Under the pieces are notes generated by a model that was not told the origin of the DNA, made no database searches, and saw nothing but the letters and a program-made list of their open reading frames with translations. A stretch of DNA of 64,000 bases from the NCBI RefSeq assembly GCF_910592395.1, contig NC_088309.1, positions 23,006,599-23,070,598 of the forward strand. Direction: 5' to 3'. Each line of letters starts with the position of its first letter. Positions within the stretch are counted from its first letter, which is position 1. Positions 50,246-63,987 of the stretch are shown here, piece by piece. Both the position numbers and the translations under genes were made by a program. The stretch is from Lineus longissimus. Lineage: Eukaryota; Nemertea; Pilidiophora; Heteronemertea; Lineidae.

Positions 50246-52905
50246 ATAAATTCATGTCCTGAATTATCTTTTAGTCTGATGGTGTCAGTGCATAACCAGT
50301 TAAGTGCCAAACACAGGCATATATAGCTTATACATTACCAATTTATGGCATTCCCTGCCAAATGTCACTGCGGTACCCCATCGTTGTTTTTCTACAAATT
50401 TCCCCAACTTGTCTTCACCAAGCTAATGGTGCTTTTACAAGAAACCTCAAACTTGCATATTTTGATAAACACAATAGCCAGTGGCCAACGCACCTGTGAC
50501 ATCCAGCCCTGACCCTGGTATAATGGGATCAGACACCAAAGAATGACAAACGCAAAAATTTTGCCTTGAAGCAGCACCAATCTGTATAACGGCCAAATAT
50601 CAATGTTTTCTATCAAAAGCTACTTGCATTTGTTTTGCTATTTTTGGCGGTGAATTGAAGGCGGGCTTCTATATTTCATATTTTGTCTGAATTCTTCTCC
50701 TAATTGACAAATAATGCCTACCGCAAGGTGCTCTGCTGTAAGCGTAATGACTTTCATGCATTTGATATTGCACCTCTTCATGTTGTCTGGTGAGAAAAGA
50801 ACCTATAACATTGAGGGCAGGCAAGCCATTCTGGGGTCAGTAAAACATCATCACATTTCATTGCAAACCTTCCTTGCGCTATTTTAGACTTGACTCATCA
50901 AGAAGCAGGGGATCGCCCAAGAGCTGAACAGTGTCACAGAGGTAGCAATTGGAACACTTAAATGTCATGGGTGTAATGATTTTCTGATCGTATTCATCAT
51001 CGACAACATGATTTTTCATCAATTCAATAAATAAGTCATCAGTGAAGTTGTGTCCTATTTCTGCAACTTTTTCTCCAATGCAGCGAACACTTTTTTTTGT
51101 AATAATCGTAAACCATATCTCTTATTGATTATAATGAGAATACCTTTGGCATGCAATCACATGAAAGGCACGGAATGGTCTACATATATGCTTGAAAGTG
51201 ATATCTCTCATATTGTCTATCTGATACCAGTTTCAAATATTATCCAAATTGCCACAGGATGACGAAAACTGTTTTTTGTTGCTGAAGTTAACTTGGTAAT
51301 GATACAAATTAATCAATTAGACTCGCAAAAAAACGCATATTCTCGAATTTTCTGGCTTTGAAGGTGAGCCAAAAATTACAGCTATTTGAGAAATAACCCT
51401 TTATGCCAATAAATATTTCCCACCCTAAAATACTCTTTTTATGTGATGAAGGGTTATTAGACTGACATGACATAGGTCAACTTTATCGGTGACGTCATGT
51501 ATGTATAAAATGTGAAGTTCAATTGAATTGAATCCTGAAAAATGAAGCATCTTCAGTGAGTCCTCAAGTTGCTTTTTGACTGCCAAGGCTAGACAAAGTT
51601 GATATTGAACACTCTAACATCAATAAAAATCCAGAACAAATGTTTATTGATTTGAAAATATAAAAATATCCTATTCCACAGGGATGTTTCCTTCTATTTT
51701 CAGCACATAGTCACATCTCTATAATCCCTCATAAATCGGAGAAAAACATGTGCTTGGCCTGGCTACAGATTTAAAGTGATTTGCTGTTAGTTACAGGATG
51801 GGGTACATTTTGGCACTTGCCTATTGCCGTGAGGTTCACGCCACACCTGTACAGGCTACACCAATTATCCCAATTTATTGCAAAATGAATACAAGAAGAG
51901 ACACAAAATCCGCTTTGTCACCCAGGATTAAATTTAGAATGCACTTTGTTTTCCAGTTAAGGGGTTTTCAAAGAGTTTGGAATTTGCATGGGTCAGGTGT
52001 ATTGAGACTCTAATGATCTTTATTGGGTGATAGTTGGCTATTCTTGTCTCTTGCATTGTGTTCAATTTGGAGGGGTTTCCGTGGGTTACTAAGTTGGGCA
52101 TTTCTTGGATATGTGTAATGTGTCTCAAATTAGATTTCGGCCTGTAAGTGGATTTTGCTGTTAACCCAAACAATTATTTACTCAGTGGCTAAATGCTGTT
52201 GATGAACAGAATCCCTCAGCGGTCAAGCAGATCTTTAAAGGGGGACTAAAGGCAGGAGCCAGGGGCCTCTTTGGTCGTCACCAGGTGATCAATACTCATA
52301 GTTAAGTAACTGATTTGACTTAATACTCAAGAATATTCTCAGCAAGCGAGAATTGTGCCTATATGTATTGTGAGAAATAGCCACAACATATCCATGACTT
52401 TCTCGCCCACTTGGCAACACTGTTTACAGTCTCCTTTTATGATAACCATAAATACAATTGTACACCAAGGATTGTCTCCAAGTTGTGTTGAAATGTATAA
52501 GAATTCTATTTTACATGTATACAAGTATTCTACCACTGAATACTGAATATGCTTACCTCGAAGTCCAGGGTTCATTATGAAACTGATATCTTTAATTATT
52601 CTAAGTATCAATTTACTCAGAACATTGAACTTCTTATTAGTCTTTAATGCTCAAGGCAAGTTGTGATAATTCCAGGTCAGAAAGATTAAGAGACATTTAT
52701 GCGAAATTTGATAGAATTTTTTAGGAAAAATCTTAAGTGTATTTATATCGAGATGACTTTGTTATCTGAAGGTTGTTGCTTTTATTAATAATTATGTAGG
52801 TGATTTTGATGATGATCATTTGGCTTTAAAGTCCATGTAAGCTGTTTAGGCAAAACAAAAGTATAGAATGATGTGGTTTTTCGACTGCTCTTGATTCAAT
52901 TTTAA

Positions 52906-52949
52906 AATCTGCTCATATGATGACTGGATCTGCTCATATGATGACTGAA
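52906..52949. repeat. Tandem duplication of about 21 bp
   Basis: ATCTGCTCATATGATGACTG occurs twice head to tail. It is a recent small duplication in intergenic sequence with no other feature. Confidence 0.8.
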
Positions 52950-53664
52950 GTACCGGAATGTCGGTTCACTGTCTTGGCAATTTATCAGACAGGCCTTCTT
53001 TAGAGTTCAAAGTGTTAAAATTAATAACTGTTGGCTCAACATTTTCAACTTTAAATTCCTGTCGTTATGACCAAGATGGATAATTTCATGAATACATGTA
53101 TGGAATGGCCTCGAGAATCATTTTAAAAATGCCGTAAATATCACCTTTACGTAGTATAAAACAGCTCCAGGCGCTTACTGCTCATCTACAATTACAAATG
53201 TCAAAATGAATTCCTTACATAATGATAACTCTGGTGTGTAATTGCGCCAAGGTAAAAGAGTAATTTAATTGTTTTTAGGTGCGGATTGGAAATTACCAAA
53301 CAGCTAATAATAGGTTCAACAACTCAAAGTGAAAAGTCAGATGCATCATTCTGACATGATGTTACACATATATATTTGTAATTGCAGCCTTTAAAATGAT
53401 TTCCCGATGATCTGCACCATTCTGATTTCCCCTCTGGCTAATTTTCGGTCTCTAATATGCGAGTAATGCTATGTATTGATAACCCTAGGCATTTTTAGAC
53501 TTCATTATTCATATTTCTGATCAATGGTTATACATGTTTCTGGTTATGGACCTTTAATGTTTGAAATAAAATTCTGATATGATCTCCAACAGTGTTATAT
53601 TTTGTTTGTTGAAGTAAAACTGGTGTGTTAAAGCTCTTAAATGTCTTGCTTATGACTGGTTCGA

Positions 53665-54570
53665 ACTGATCGTAAGTGTTGAAGCCGTTCTATTCTATGG
53701 GCTTAGTTTTTAAGTTTACATGTATCTTTGTTTTAAAGCTGTAGTGTTATCTTGGCTTGCTTGTTGAAGCTGATCTGTTCTGTTCGTTTGGCTTAGTTCT
53801 AAAGCTTATCTCTTGTGTTAAAGCTGTTCTGTTCTCTTGGCTTGGTTCTTAAGCTTATCTCTTGTGTTAAAGCTTTTCTATTTTCTTGGCTTGGTTCTTC
53901 AGCTTATCTCTTGTGTTAAAGCTGTTCTGTTCTCTTGGCTTGGTTCTTAAGCTTATCTCTTGTGTTAAAGCTTTTCTGTTCTCTTGGCTTGGTTCTTAAG
54001 CTTATCTCTTGTGTTAAAGGTGTTCTGTTCTCTTGGCTTGGTTCTTAAGCTTATCTCTTGTGTTAAAGCTGTTCTGTTCTTTTGGCTTGGTTCTTAAGCT
54101 TATCTCTTGTGTTAAAGCTGTTCTGTTTTCTTGGCTTGGTTCTTAAGCTTATCTTTTGTGTTAAAGCTGTTCTGTTTTCTTGGCTTGGTTCTTAAGCTTA
54201 TCTCTTGTGTTAAAGCTGTTCTCTTCTCTTGGCTTGGTTCTTAAGCTTATCTCTGGTTTTAAAGCTATTATGTTCTCTTGGCTTGGTTCTTATTATCTCT
54301 GGTGTTAAAGCTGTTCTGTTCTTTTGGCTTGGTTCTTAAGCTTATCTCTTGTGTTAAAGCTGTTCTGTTCTTTTGGCTTGGTTCTTACGCTTCTCTCATG
54401 TGTTAAAGCTGTATTGTTCTCCTGATGATAAGCTCATCATTTTTTTGCATTATAACTGTGCTGTTTGTTCTCTTGTCTCTCTTATGAAGCTGGTCTCTTT
54501 TCTTGGCTTGTTTGTTAAAGCTGATATCTAGTGTTAAAACCGAACTTTTCCCTGGCTCTCTTATTAAAGC
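53665..54570. repeat. 49-bp minisatellite array
   Basis: A 49-bp unit (beginning TTAAAGCTGTTCTGTTCTCT, continuing with TGGCTTGGTTCTTAAGCTTA) is repeated head to tail. Unit starts fall at 53818, 53867, 53916, 53965, 54014, 54063, 54112, 54161, 54210 and 54259, exactly 49 apart, then 54305, 54354 and 54403 after a short deletion. Units at both flanks are progressively degenerate, while the central ones are nearly identical, the pattern of unequal exchange acting on the middle of the array. Each unit holds the palindrome TAAGCTTA. It is not coding: stop codons recur in each unit. Confidence 0.95.
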
Positions 54571-57500
54571 CGATCTGTATTACAGTTGGACAGTAGCGTA
54601 TAGATGATCTCGTATTGAGGACAGTTGGTTGATCACCAGTGCTGCGGCAAGAACGTAATTTTCTTTGAAAGTGTTAAACTTCGTTTAAGTGCTAATATTT
54701 TAATAGTGCATGTTGATTTATCTGGAGTGTTTATTTTTGAACCACCAAACATGTTCTCAGGGTTAGAACCCCACACCGACATGATTCTCGACACTGCTAA
54801 ACAAACACCTCTTGAGCTCGAGCAGTTCACAAAGTTATTAGTTTTTCCTCCTCCTCATAATTCTGCTCAGACAATGCTCTTGTGGCCTTTGATCTTTGAG
54901 GATTAGAATACAAAGTAACCGTTAGAAATCGTGATCATTAGTTTGCTGCCATCCTGCAGGCACAGTGGGGGTAATTAAAAGGCAATACACTGCTTGTGTT
55001 GAAAGAGCAGAGTTGTGTCAAGAGGCAAGGCTGGTGATGTGAACCCTGGTTCAGGGTTACCTCTGCGCATAATGGTGAGTTCGGGCAGCGAACAAGACCA
55101 AGCTAACATAACCAAGTGAAAGCGGAAAAATAAATTACTTTATGGGGGACATCTTTTAAATGTTGATAATTAGCAATTGGGTGACAATATCAGCCATGTT
55201 GGTCGTTCTCCTCTATCTGCGACGTTTCGTTCTCAACAAATGCTTGTATACTACGGAGGTATTGTTTGTAATTGTTTCCGTTTTGCAGGATCTCCCCTCA
55301 TTGTTTGGGAACGCTTTGAGAGATTGACACATTTTTCTCTATTTCCCACTATTCAAAAACCCATGGTCACTCCACCTTCTATGAAATGACTGAAATATGG
55401 GGAACCCCAGAAATGTTACACCGGCCTTCTTGGTCGAAAGGAGATGGAGACCGTTACATTTACTGGTATATACCAGCCTTTTTTTCTCTCGCCTTTAAAA
55501 ATATCATCGCTGAATGACGAAGTTCTGCACCAATTAAATCATTATCGAGCCGTCATACGATTCGCATATTGACACGGAAACTTGACGCATTGCTCGGAGG
55601 CCTCTGTCATGTTGAACCCTGACTGCGGGTGACTCCCGAGCAAAGGGCTTCCGATCGGATGCTGTCGGGCAGCGGAGGTTGCGGTCTACGGAGACTCTCT
55701 CCCAGGGATGCCGGCAAGGATTAGCACATTCATGTACCCTGGCGGCTCATTTGTGCGGAGATATTGTTCTCGGTGCGCCAGACCTTCGTGAGGACCGATC
55801 TTCCTCGCTCCGAGCAATTAAAGGTGAGACGCCGATGTTGGTGATTTTTCTCGGAGACTTCCGCTGCGGAAACTTGGCAGGGAAAGTGGTACAATAGGAT
55901 GACGTTTTTAAGAAGTCAGCCTTTCATTATTACGACGGTAACCCCTCGAGTGATACGTGCAATTAGAAGGGACGTACATAATAAGGACGAAGGTTTACAG
56001 TAAAATAATCGTGTACGGTGATGGCTCATATTCTGCCTAGTCCAAAGCTCCATTCGAGACCGGAGGCAGATGTGTATTTCATTTTAAACTATGACACAAT
56101 TAACTTCACGGCATGAAACATATAAAAGGTTTAAACAGTCGAGACATACTGTGCCTTTGAGGCTTTGGCTTCATAAAGCACTGAATTTGAATCGGCTCTT
56201 TGTTTCGATGATGCGACTTGCTGTTTCAAGATGAAACAAGGACTGCGTAAGTGACTTGTAGTCACAGTGCAAACGATTTGTTTAAAAACGCACAATTTGC
56301 AAATCTTTGGGACAACATTGCTTGCTCCTTATCTTCATTAGAGGTTCTCTTTTATGTTCTGTATGCCTGGTATTAACGGCCCTCTATATACCTAAAGCTC
56401 TTCATGAGAGGTCCCCTTGAGTATCATCCTGTTGTCACAACCTTTCCGAAACTACATTTGTATTAAGGTGCAAATCCCCTGACGTCAGCTTATACTTGCC
56501 TGACTAGCTTCCTTATAAAGCAAGTGATGAATGTTTGTGGCTGAAGCCCCTTAAGTCAGACTACTTGATACCTTGCCACACAGACAGTGTGACTTGACAC
56601 ACCCCAAATTTGATTAGGGCGCTTTGATGCCCTTGGTATAAGCATATAGTCACGCCAACTTAATAACAGGTGAGTACGGTTGGCCTTCCGCGAAGTGATT
56701 TGCTTTGCTTCAGTGTGATGGGATGTGTGATAAGTGACTGCTCGGGAATTTCTTGCTATTCACCACTTTCCTCAAGAAAAATGAGCGAGCAGTTTTTTGG
56801 CCAATACTTTCTTCAGTTTGTGATTGGTTCTTACCTGAAGACCGCACCGGAGAAGCAGGAATTGTTGGCTTCTGATTGGCCTGCTAGACTGGAAGTGCGC
56901 CGTGAAGCGCTGAACGGTCGAACTAGTTATCTTGGTATTGTCCATGAAAGGCCCATGATCAACGATAGTCCCAGCCGTGCCAGCTAGTCTGCTATTCTCG
57001 GTAAAGGAGAATGTACCTTTCGATTGTTTACCCTTGATGGCTTTCAATCGGTTGCTGTACATCCGATTCAGGTTAACAAGCTAATGGACTCTTCCACGAA
57101 AGACTGTGCTGGTCATGACAACTACATGTATGACCTCAAACGCACCTCGATCAACGTGTTGTGACCTTCGAAAGCCTCGGAGCTTGCGATGTCTTCTTCA
57201 GGCGACATAAAAAATTATTTCACATCATCAGAGTACATCAATTTTTGAAGTTGCATATATAGCTTGAAGAAGCCGCTTTTTTTGACTGACCTGGATCCTT
57301 CCGAACATGTCGTGTTCGGTATGATTCATCAAGGCTAGAAATCCGTGGCTCAGAAACATTTGTGGACATCCTCTAGGCATGTCTGATAAGGTCATACGGC
57401 TTCTGACTTATGATGTGTCCAGGGATCAGAATGCTAGACCGAGCCGAGAGCAGTGGTCAGCGTAAGAAGGCTTTGAGCCACAACACTGGTGAGGCTTCCC

Positions 57501-58104
57501 CGTCATCTTGTTGTCTTGGTGAACGCAGTCGAATGAAATGAGATCTTAGGCATTTCTAAAGAAAAACACAAGGATTGCATACATTCTCTTTGTCGAAGCA
57601 GCAGTGCCATCCTCTGCAGTTGACAGGTATAAAACCGCGTTTGTTGTGAGAAACGGTATGAGTGTTGTTAGAATTCTTAGCTTCTCTTGTCCCTTTTTAG
57701 GCCCAATGTGGTTTTTCTCTGTCTTTCAAAAGTGATTTGGCACCAATGGCCCCGTAGGTAGGCAACCAAAATCGATTGGGTTGGTCAAAATACTAAATTT
57801 AGTAAAAAAAGCAGTAAAATCGGATTTAATGTTTAGAATAGAGATTGATACCTCGCTAGTAGAAAATGTTAGACTTTGACATCATGATATTGTTGTAATT
57901 TGACGTGCTTCAAGCGAGTTCGATATTGGCATAGTATACAATTATTTGCTTTTTCAAACATTTCAGCAGTATCGCGAGAAAATTAAAAAAGTAAAATCAT
58001 GAAATGCTATAATTTACGATGTTTTCAATGAATCTCAAAGCAATAAACAGTAAGTAATTATCTTCTAAAACAATTGAGATTTAAATACTACCTATCTTGA
58101 AAGA

Positions 58105-58165
58105 AAAAAGTTGCGAACCCGGGTCTGTGGCGTCCAACCCTGCAGCCATTGAGACCAAAGGACAT
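58105..58165 (-). repeat. tRNA-derived SINE head, truncated
   Basis: Read on the minus strand, GGTCTCAATGGCTGCAGGGT, TGGACGCC and ACCCGGGTTCGCAAC give a D-arm-like part and a box B (GGGTTCGCA), followed by TTTTTTC, which would terminate RNA polymerase III. As at 63.03 kb, the interval between the boxes is too short for a tRNA. Confidence 0.4.
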
Positions 58166-61100
58166 CCTGTTCACCCCGGGGCTGGGATAGGTCAATATCT
58201 CTAATCGATCTACAAACGCCGTTTTTTTATTGGAGAAAAATATCACAAGCTCGTTCCTAAAAGTGACATTTTCTGTGTTAAGTCAAACATAAATGTAGTC
58301 ACAGTCAAGTTGAAGGAGCTTGGTATGAGGTTGCCATTTTTTGGTTTGGAACAATCTCAGCCTCGCCCTATGGATATGTTGCAGTACGACTAAGTGTATT
58401 ACCAACCACCGTTTGGTTTATGTTGAAATGACCTTGGTTGAGGTTGGTCTTCAGGGCCTCTTTAGTTCATGTTGCGTTAGAATATCGATATCAGACTGAC
58501 CTGGGTTATTCTTATAACATCTAGAGGTGTAATTTGACATTTTGATCACTGGTGTCGTGATCAGGGCTTTCATCTTCCAAATACGTTTTTACACCAGCTT
58601 GCGAATAAAACAATAGCGAATGAAATTAGCTTTTGTCTTTGCTTGTGTTAATTAGGGGCGATGCGCTTGATAGTTTTCTGTTTCAAAGTGTTGTATCATT
58701 AAAGGTGAGGATTATGACTGTTACGCGAAGATGAGTATCAGGTTTGCCCTTATGTAATGCTAATCGGGTACATACTAAGTTGACCACGCCCTGGATGAAG
58801 AGTTTCATGTAAATTATTTAGAAAACATCATAATGCGCTAACACAGTAACAATAATACTGATGATAACCTGCCATTTCAGTATCTATTACTCCCATGAAA
58901 ACTTAAATAATCAATTCGAATGAGGCTCGGTCCGGTATTTCTATAATATTCTTTTCCAAAGATGTATCCCATTTGGTAGTCCAAATCTGGGAAGGCAGTC
59001 TTGTAATCTGGCAGATTCATCTATTCACCCATAGAGAAAACCATTTGTTCCTTCATTGATATTAGGAAAACTGAGAAGACGATCCTTGGGGATTATTGTG
59101 GCATTCTCTTCCGAGTGCACTAACTATAATATGGCGATGGTCATCAAATATTAACAGTGAATGCCATACCTGACCCCAATGACCCACCAGAACAACATCA
59201 AATCATAACATCAAAAATTCATGAAAAAGGAAAACTAACAATCTGGGTTCCTGGCACGCGACCGCGGTTTTATTTTTTGAACGCACGTGACTTGCGTTTA
59301 AAATGAACATTTCAGTAATTGTTCGGGGGCAATCATTGTCCCCTAAGTGGTGAGGTGGGTACAAGCGTCCATCTGCTGGGGGTAGGGGTCGAGAGCTCAG
59401 GGAGGGGTTGACATTTACCACTAATGAAAATTTTGTGATATGATCAACCCTTCCTGTTAGCAGGAGCGTTGTTTCGTGCTTACCAATGTTGATATGGTTG
59501 TTCAATAGTTGCGAGTAACCTGATCTGTATCAAAGTCTCAAGTTAAAGCATTCCTGCCTTACCTCTTAATAAAATGACCGGAAGTCGTACATGTCCGAAA
59601 AAACCCTTGCGATTGGCTAATGCAACAGGAAAATTGCTGCATTCTCCAAGCTTCGACATTAAATGATTGTGCTCAAACACAGTTATACTGTTCATTCCTT
59701 TCAATGCATTTCTAAAAACTACTATGTCGAAATGACAATTGTACATTTTCCCATTTCCTCTAGCTTACATCACCCACAATGATTTTAGTTACAACGATCA
59801 ACCGGTAATGCTAGGCTAACGTTAGGACAATACATTTCCTTGGCTTGATTAGCTTCTTGGTCAGTACATCGCCCCCGATAACTCTGTTACGGATGCGGCA
59901 AATCGGGCAGAAGAACATTAATTTCGTGTTCTGTGTGTCATTTACGTAGACAAACCGCCCTCACGGTTCGCTGGGCGGGTTGTGGACCCAGAGCACGGCT
60001 AACTGGCTTGTGGCACAGCGATAAATGGACCAAAGGAGTTTGTAATAACGTGCGTATATGGTGCGATAGAGCGCAAATAATGTCACAAAAGGAATCATTC
60101 AGGATTTTTCATGGTCGATATCAAAGTTCGAAGGCAAAGCAGAACGATGTTCCTTGACAACGCGGGCAGCAGTTTTTGCTCTTCACATTAACGGGTGCGT
60201 GTCTCTGCAGGGTTTTTTTTTCAAGATAAAGGACTGAGTGCATCAGATTTTATACTCCGGTCACAGAAAAAACATCCGTTCTGGCGAAGGGAAATAAAAC
60301 GCTTATTTCCATCTGGTTCCACCTGTAGGGGATGCCATACTCACAGCTTGTAATTTCAAGTTTGCCTGTTGTGATCTCTGCAAGAAGCGGACCCAAACGG
60401 AAGCACAGATCACCATTGATGAGTCAAGTTGCACGACTTGATAAAAAAAAATTCGTCCAGACTTTCAATTCGATAACAAAGAAACAAACATCTATTTTGC
60501 CTCATACATACCTGCGTTAGGTGTAATAAGTCGTACAAATGCGCTATCGATCTTGAACTCTGTTGCAAGGTGCATTTCGGTTTCTTACACCTCATTGATT
60601 CGCCTTTCAATATCACACAGAGATGTTTATAGATGATTTGTCGCCGCCACTGACCCATTCTCTTACAACAATACATAAGACAAAGGTTGCAGTCAGCGTA
60701 CGTGCGACCGTTGTCTCATCCGCGGTCAATAGGTGACATTGACAGAACTTGTACCAACTCAACAATACCGTATCTTTACATACAAATATCACAATTTGTG
60801 AAGCATCAACTGTTCCGGAGTCTGACCAACTAAATTTGAAATGTACTCCACTTTGTTAAGGTTGACAACAACCCTACCATTATAATCCCAATTTCTATCG
60901 GATCTTGTGCAATTCTTGTTACAAAAACATGTTCTATCAATACTAAGTTCATTAAACTTCAGTTAACCAGGACCACCAGTGCATTCTATGTACACAAATG
61001 CTTGCAGGGTGCACTCATCCTACGTTGCAATGGATATAAGCTAAAAGATCAGTTTGCGTACGTTAGCTGTAGCTCTTAAAGGAAATCTATGAGCGTTTCT

Positions 61101-61271
61101 ACCTCAATTAGCAAGAGAGGGAACCTATTAGCTTACCAATTTACAGCTGACATGCTCTCTATGTTTGTCACCATGGCACTTGCAATTAGCGGATAAATAC
61201 TGATATCAATTTTAAGGGGAAGGACGAAGGTTAGTTATGGTGAAAATGAAGTGTAATTTTTTAACCCTTAG

Positions 61272-61367
61272 GTGGAATCCATCCCAAGATTACGATCATA
61301 CCGAACTAGGAACAGAAGTACGCCCCGGGAGTACTCCTTTGGATTCTGACTGTCCCCAAGTGTATTC
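61272..61367 (+). CDS. Exon-like block downstream of the main gene, unproven
   Basis: A 96-bp block lies between a pyrimidine-rich acceptor (TTAACCCTTAG) and a consensus donor (GTAAGA at 61368), phase 2 on both sides. It would encode WNPSQDYDHTELGTEVRPGS and TPLDSDCPQVYS, a composition typical of real protein. A second frame is open for most of the block, which weakens the case. Its phase agrees with the block at 62297-62422. No family is recognised. Confidence 0.28.
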
Positions 61368-62296
61368 GTAAGAATTTTATCCAGTTAAAAGGACGACGAC
61401 GTGTCTTGTGTCCTTGTTATTTTTGAGGCTACATGTTTGTATATGCTTGTGCAGCTAAACCCCAGTAAACTCGATCACGGGTATGAAGAAAAAGGGGTCA
61501 CACAACGACATTCACCTTCACTTGTCCGAAATAAGTCTTTTCTACAGTCATGACTGTGGACGTTGTCTTGGACGACCACGGCTGTTCAGTTGACGTGGCG
61601 AATCTCTCCTCATTCTTTCCTTAATTCAGCGCTCGGCATCAAGAGCGGGTTAAGTTGATTTTGTTATGGCAATGTCCCCGATACACTGTATGTGGTCAGG
61701 ATCAATTAATAGCCAAGAGAGGTTTGATCCTCACTAATGAGTAATATCTATATCAATGGAGATGACGGCGGTCGTCGCTCGCGTATTGATCATTTCTGAC
61801 ACAACCTCATTGATTCTCGTGGCGGGGTTGGTGTCATGTTCTTGGCCGTGTCACAGGTCGCTCGGGCGGACTGGATGTCGGATGGTGTTCCATTAGTGAT
61901 AGGTGGGTGAGGTCGCGGGTTCGTTTGGTGTAAGGAGGTTTGGTGTTCTTGCAATTGATCCCATGTTCTTTTGGGAGTCTGATATGACGGACATGCTATT
62001 GGTTGAAAGTTGTGGATGAAAATGTTACAGATGTAACTTATCAGCCATAAAAAAGCCTTGAAAACCAAGGATGTAACATGGTACATCATAACTTGAATTT
62101 GAACTCGTTATCAAGTCACTAAATGAGTCGCAGCTACATGTACATGTGGGACGTACAAAACTTGTGTTTGCGGATGTGGATAAACTCTGATACAATGACG
62201 TCAGGACAATCATGCACCTGACATTTTTAGCTCGGTGTCGTGGCACCTGCTACCAGGGCGATAAAAGGGCGCGTAAACATTTTGACCCTTCTCTAG

Positions 62297-62422
62297 AATG
62301 ACCCTCCCATTGTCCGGTGCTGTTGCCGTGTCTACGCAGAGAAAAGCGACGGGTAGAGGCTCCATTTTACGCCACATGGCACGAGAAAATACGGCGTTGA
62401 AAGCAGAAACAGGATTTCTAAG
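62297..62422 (+). CDS. Exon-like block downstream of the main gene, unproven
   Basis: A 126-bp block lies between a strong pyrimidine tract ending CTTCTCTAG and a donor (AAG then GTATCA). One frame is open throughout, phase 2 on both sides, encoding MTLPLSGAVAVSTQRKATGR and GSILRHMARENTALKAETG. It would join in frame to 61272-61367. Compatibility of two blocks is suggestive, but open blocks this short arise often by chance. Confidence 0.22.
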
Positions 62423-63030
62423 GTATCATTTCTTATGAGGATTAGTGGGGCTATTCTTTCGGTCGGAGATGCTTGAAGGCAGATTCAATCGCATTAGTGA
62501 TTGGTTGTGGCTTTGATATCATACGGTTATTAGTTACAAAAGAGGTTTTGTGGCTTGGAAGCTGGACCGTTGAATCGGCGAATGGTTGGCATTGTTCGGC
62601 GTTCGTCATGCAGTCTTGCTATTTACTTTGCTCGTTATCAAGCTTGATATTGTCAATGAAATTGGTTCGTGATTTCGAAATACACAACTTTTCTTTGTTC
62701 ACACGTGTATATAAATCGTGGCAACTGAAATGTAATAAACGGATGAACATGTTATCTCTCAATGTTCACCAACCAGAAACGTATTCGTAACTAACTTCGG
62801 TTTTTCAGAAGCTCCAAAATCTATATTTGTAAAAGAGCATATACCGCCCGTGTTACGTGACCGTGACAAATGTTACAACAATCACTTCTGGATACGGAAG
62901 AACGGGAGATGTATGATATAGTCAGTCATTTTGAAGTGAAGGTCGGCTTTTTATGAAAGATTAACCAAAAAATATACATTCACACTAAAATGATAAGATA
63001 AATCACTGAAAAGGGAAATTAGATAAAAGT

Positions 63031-63088
63031 GACCGCAGCGCGTTTCGAACCGGGGACTCCACATCCACTAGGCCACGGGAATTTCTTA
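63031..63088 (-). repeat. tRNA-derived SINE head lacking the anticodon arm
   Basis: On the minus strand the sequence reads CCGTGGCCTAGTGGATGTGG, then AGTCCCCGGTTCGAAACG. Box A (TGGCCTAGTGG) and box B (GGTTCGAAACG) are both good, but only about a dozen bases separate them, against 30 or more in a tRNA, so the anticodon arm is missing. It cannot be a functional tRNA. Confidence 0.5.
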
Positions 63089-63987
63089 ATCAGGAGGGCG
63101 ATGTTCTATGTGGACTTTCGAATGATCTAAGATAATTGTCGTATTTAGTAAATCATAAAACATTCTTGAAGAACCACCACCAACTGCATCGGAAATGTCG
63201 AAGCAGCAGGCTACACCCTTTCTTAGATTGAGATTAGGGTTAATGTGACTATCGTATAGGACTTAAATTAATGACACTATCTTTAGATCCAGGAAGACAT
63301 TAAAGTGTACTAAAAAGACGCACTGTTTCCAATCTGTCATTAGAACAATTAGATTTTTACAATAAAAAATTACTACTCTCCTCGGAATGATTTCAAAAGC
63401 ATCGCGTCCTCGAGCGAAAATTAAATGTCATATAAATTCATTAGGGACTAATTGGTCGAAGGCCACACGGTCTTTGTGGAAGACAATGGCCCAACGGACA
63501 GAGTGAACCCCTAATGACTAAGGTGGTTTCCAAAGACGAATCTCCGCTAGTCACGTCAGACGATTTTTGTAGTCAGGTGTGCACAGGTGCTGGATACGGT
63601 TCATCTTTAATTAGGGGTCAAATCTGATTAGGACGGGTGTCAAGATGACGCGGGTTTCACACGACCCTTTTACCCTTCACGAGACCTTGAAACTTTATCT
63701 AAAAGGGGCGCAAACTCCTTTTTGTTTGATTCACCAAGGGCGCAATTCCGTCCTATTCTTCTAACATTTAAACTCGTTATTACTACAGGCATTTTCGTTA
63801 TTTACAAATTGACCACTATAGTCCCTAATCGGCCGTGTCACAACCTCAGCTATCACCAAGGAAGAGCGCCACAGCTATCTTTTATCTGCTGCACTTGTTT
63901 CCAAGGCCGGTGATCGAAGAAAATGCAACCTGGTGTTGGTATGCCGTTGTCTCCCGTCCTGTTGACCGCGGACCTGCACTTGTCGCT

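Larger units (their letters stand above)
50246..63987. other. Intergenic or unassigned sequence
   Basis: Beyond the minisatellite, SINE heads and two weak exon-like blocks, I find no gene. The part from about 55.5 to 56 kb is richer in GC and CpG (around a 72-codon open frame, 55679-55897) than its surroundings and could be a promoter or an unrecognised exon. The remainder shows only short chance open frames. Confidence 0.5.

Noticed and set aside
61790-62089. 99-codon minus-strand frame rich in Thr, Pro and Gln
   Set aside because: Suggestive composition but no domain or splice context; could be an eroded retroelement, which cannot be shown.
62473-62790. 105-codon + strand frame with hydrophobic stretches
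   Set aside because: Membrane-like composition can come from T-rich DNA; no start context, domain or splice evidence.
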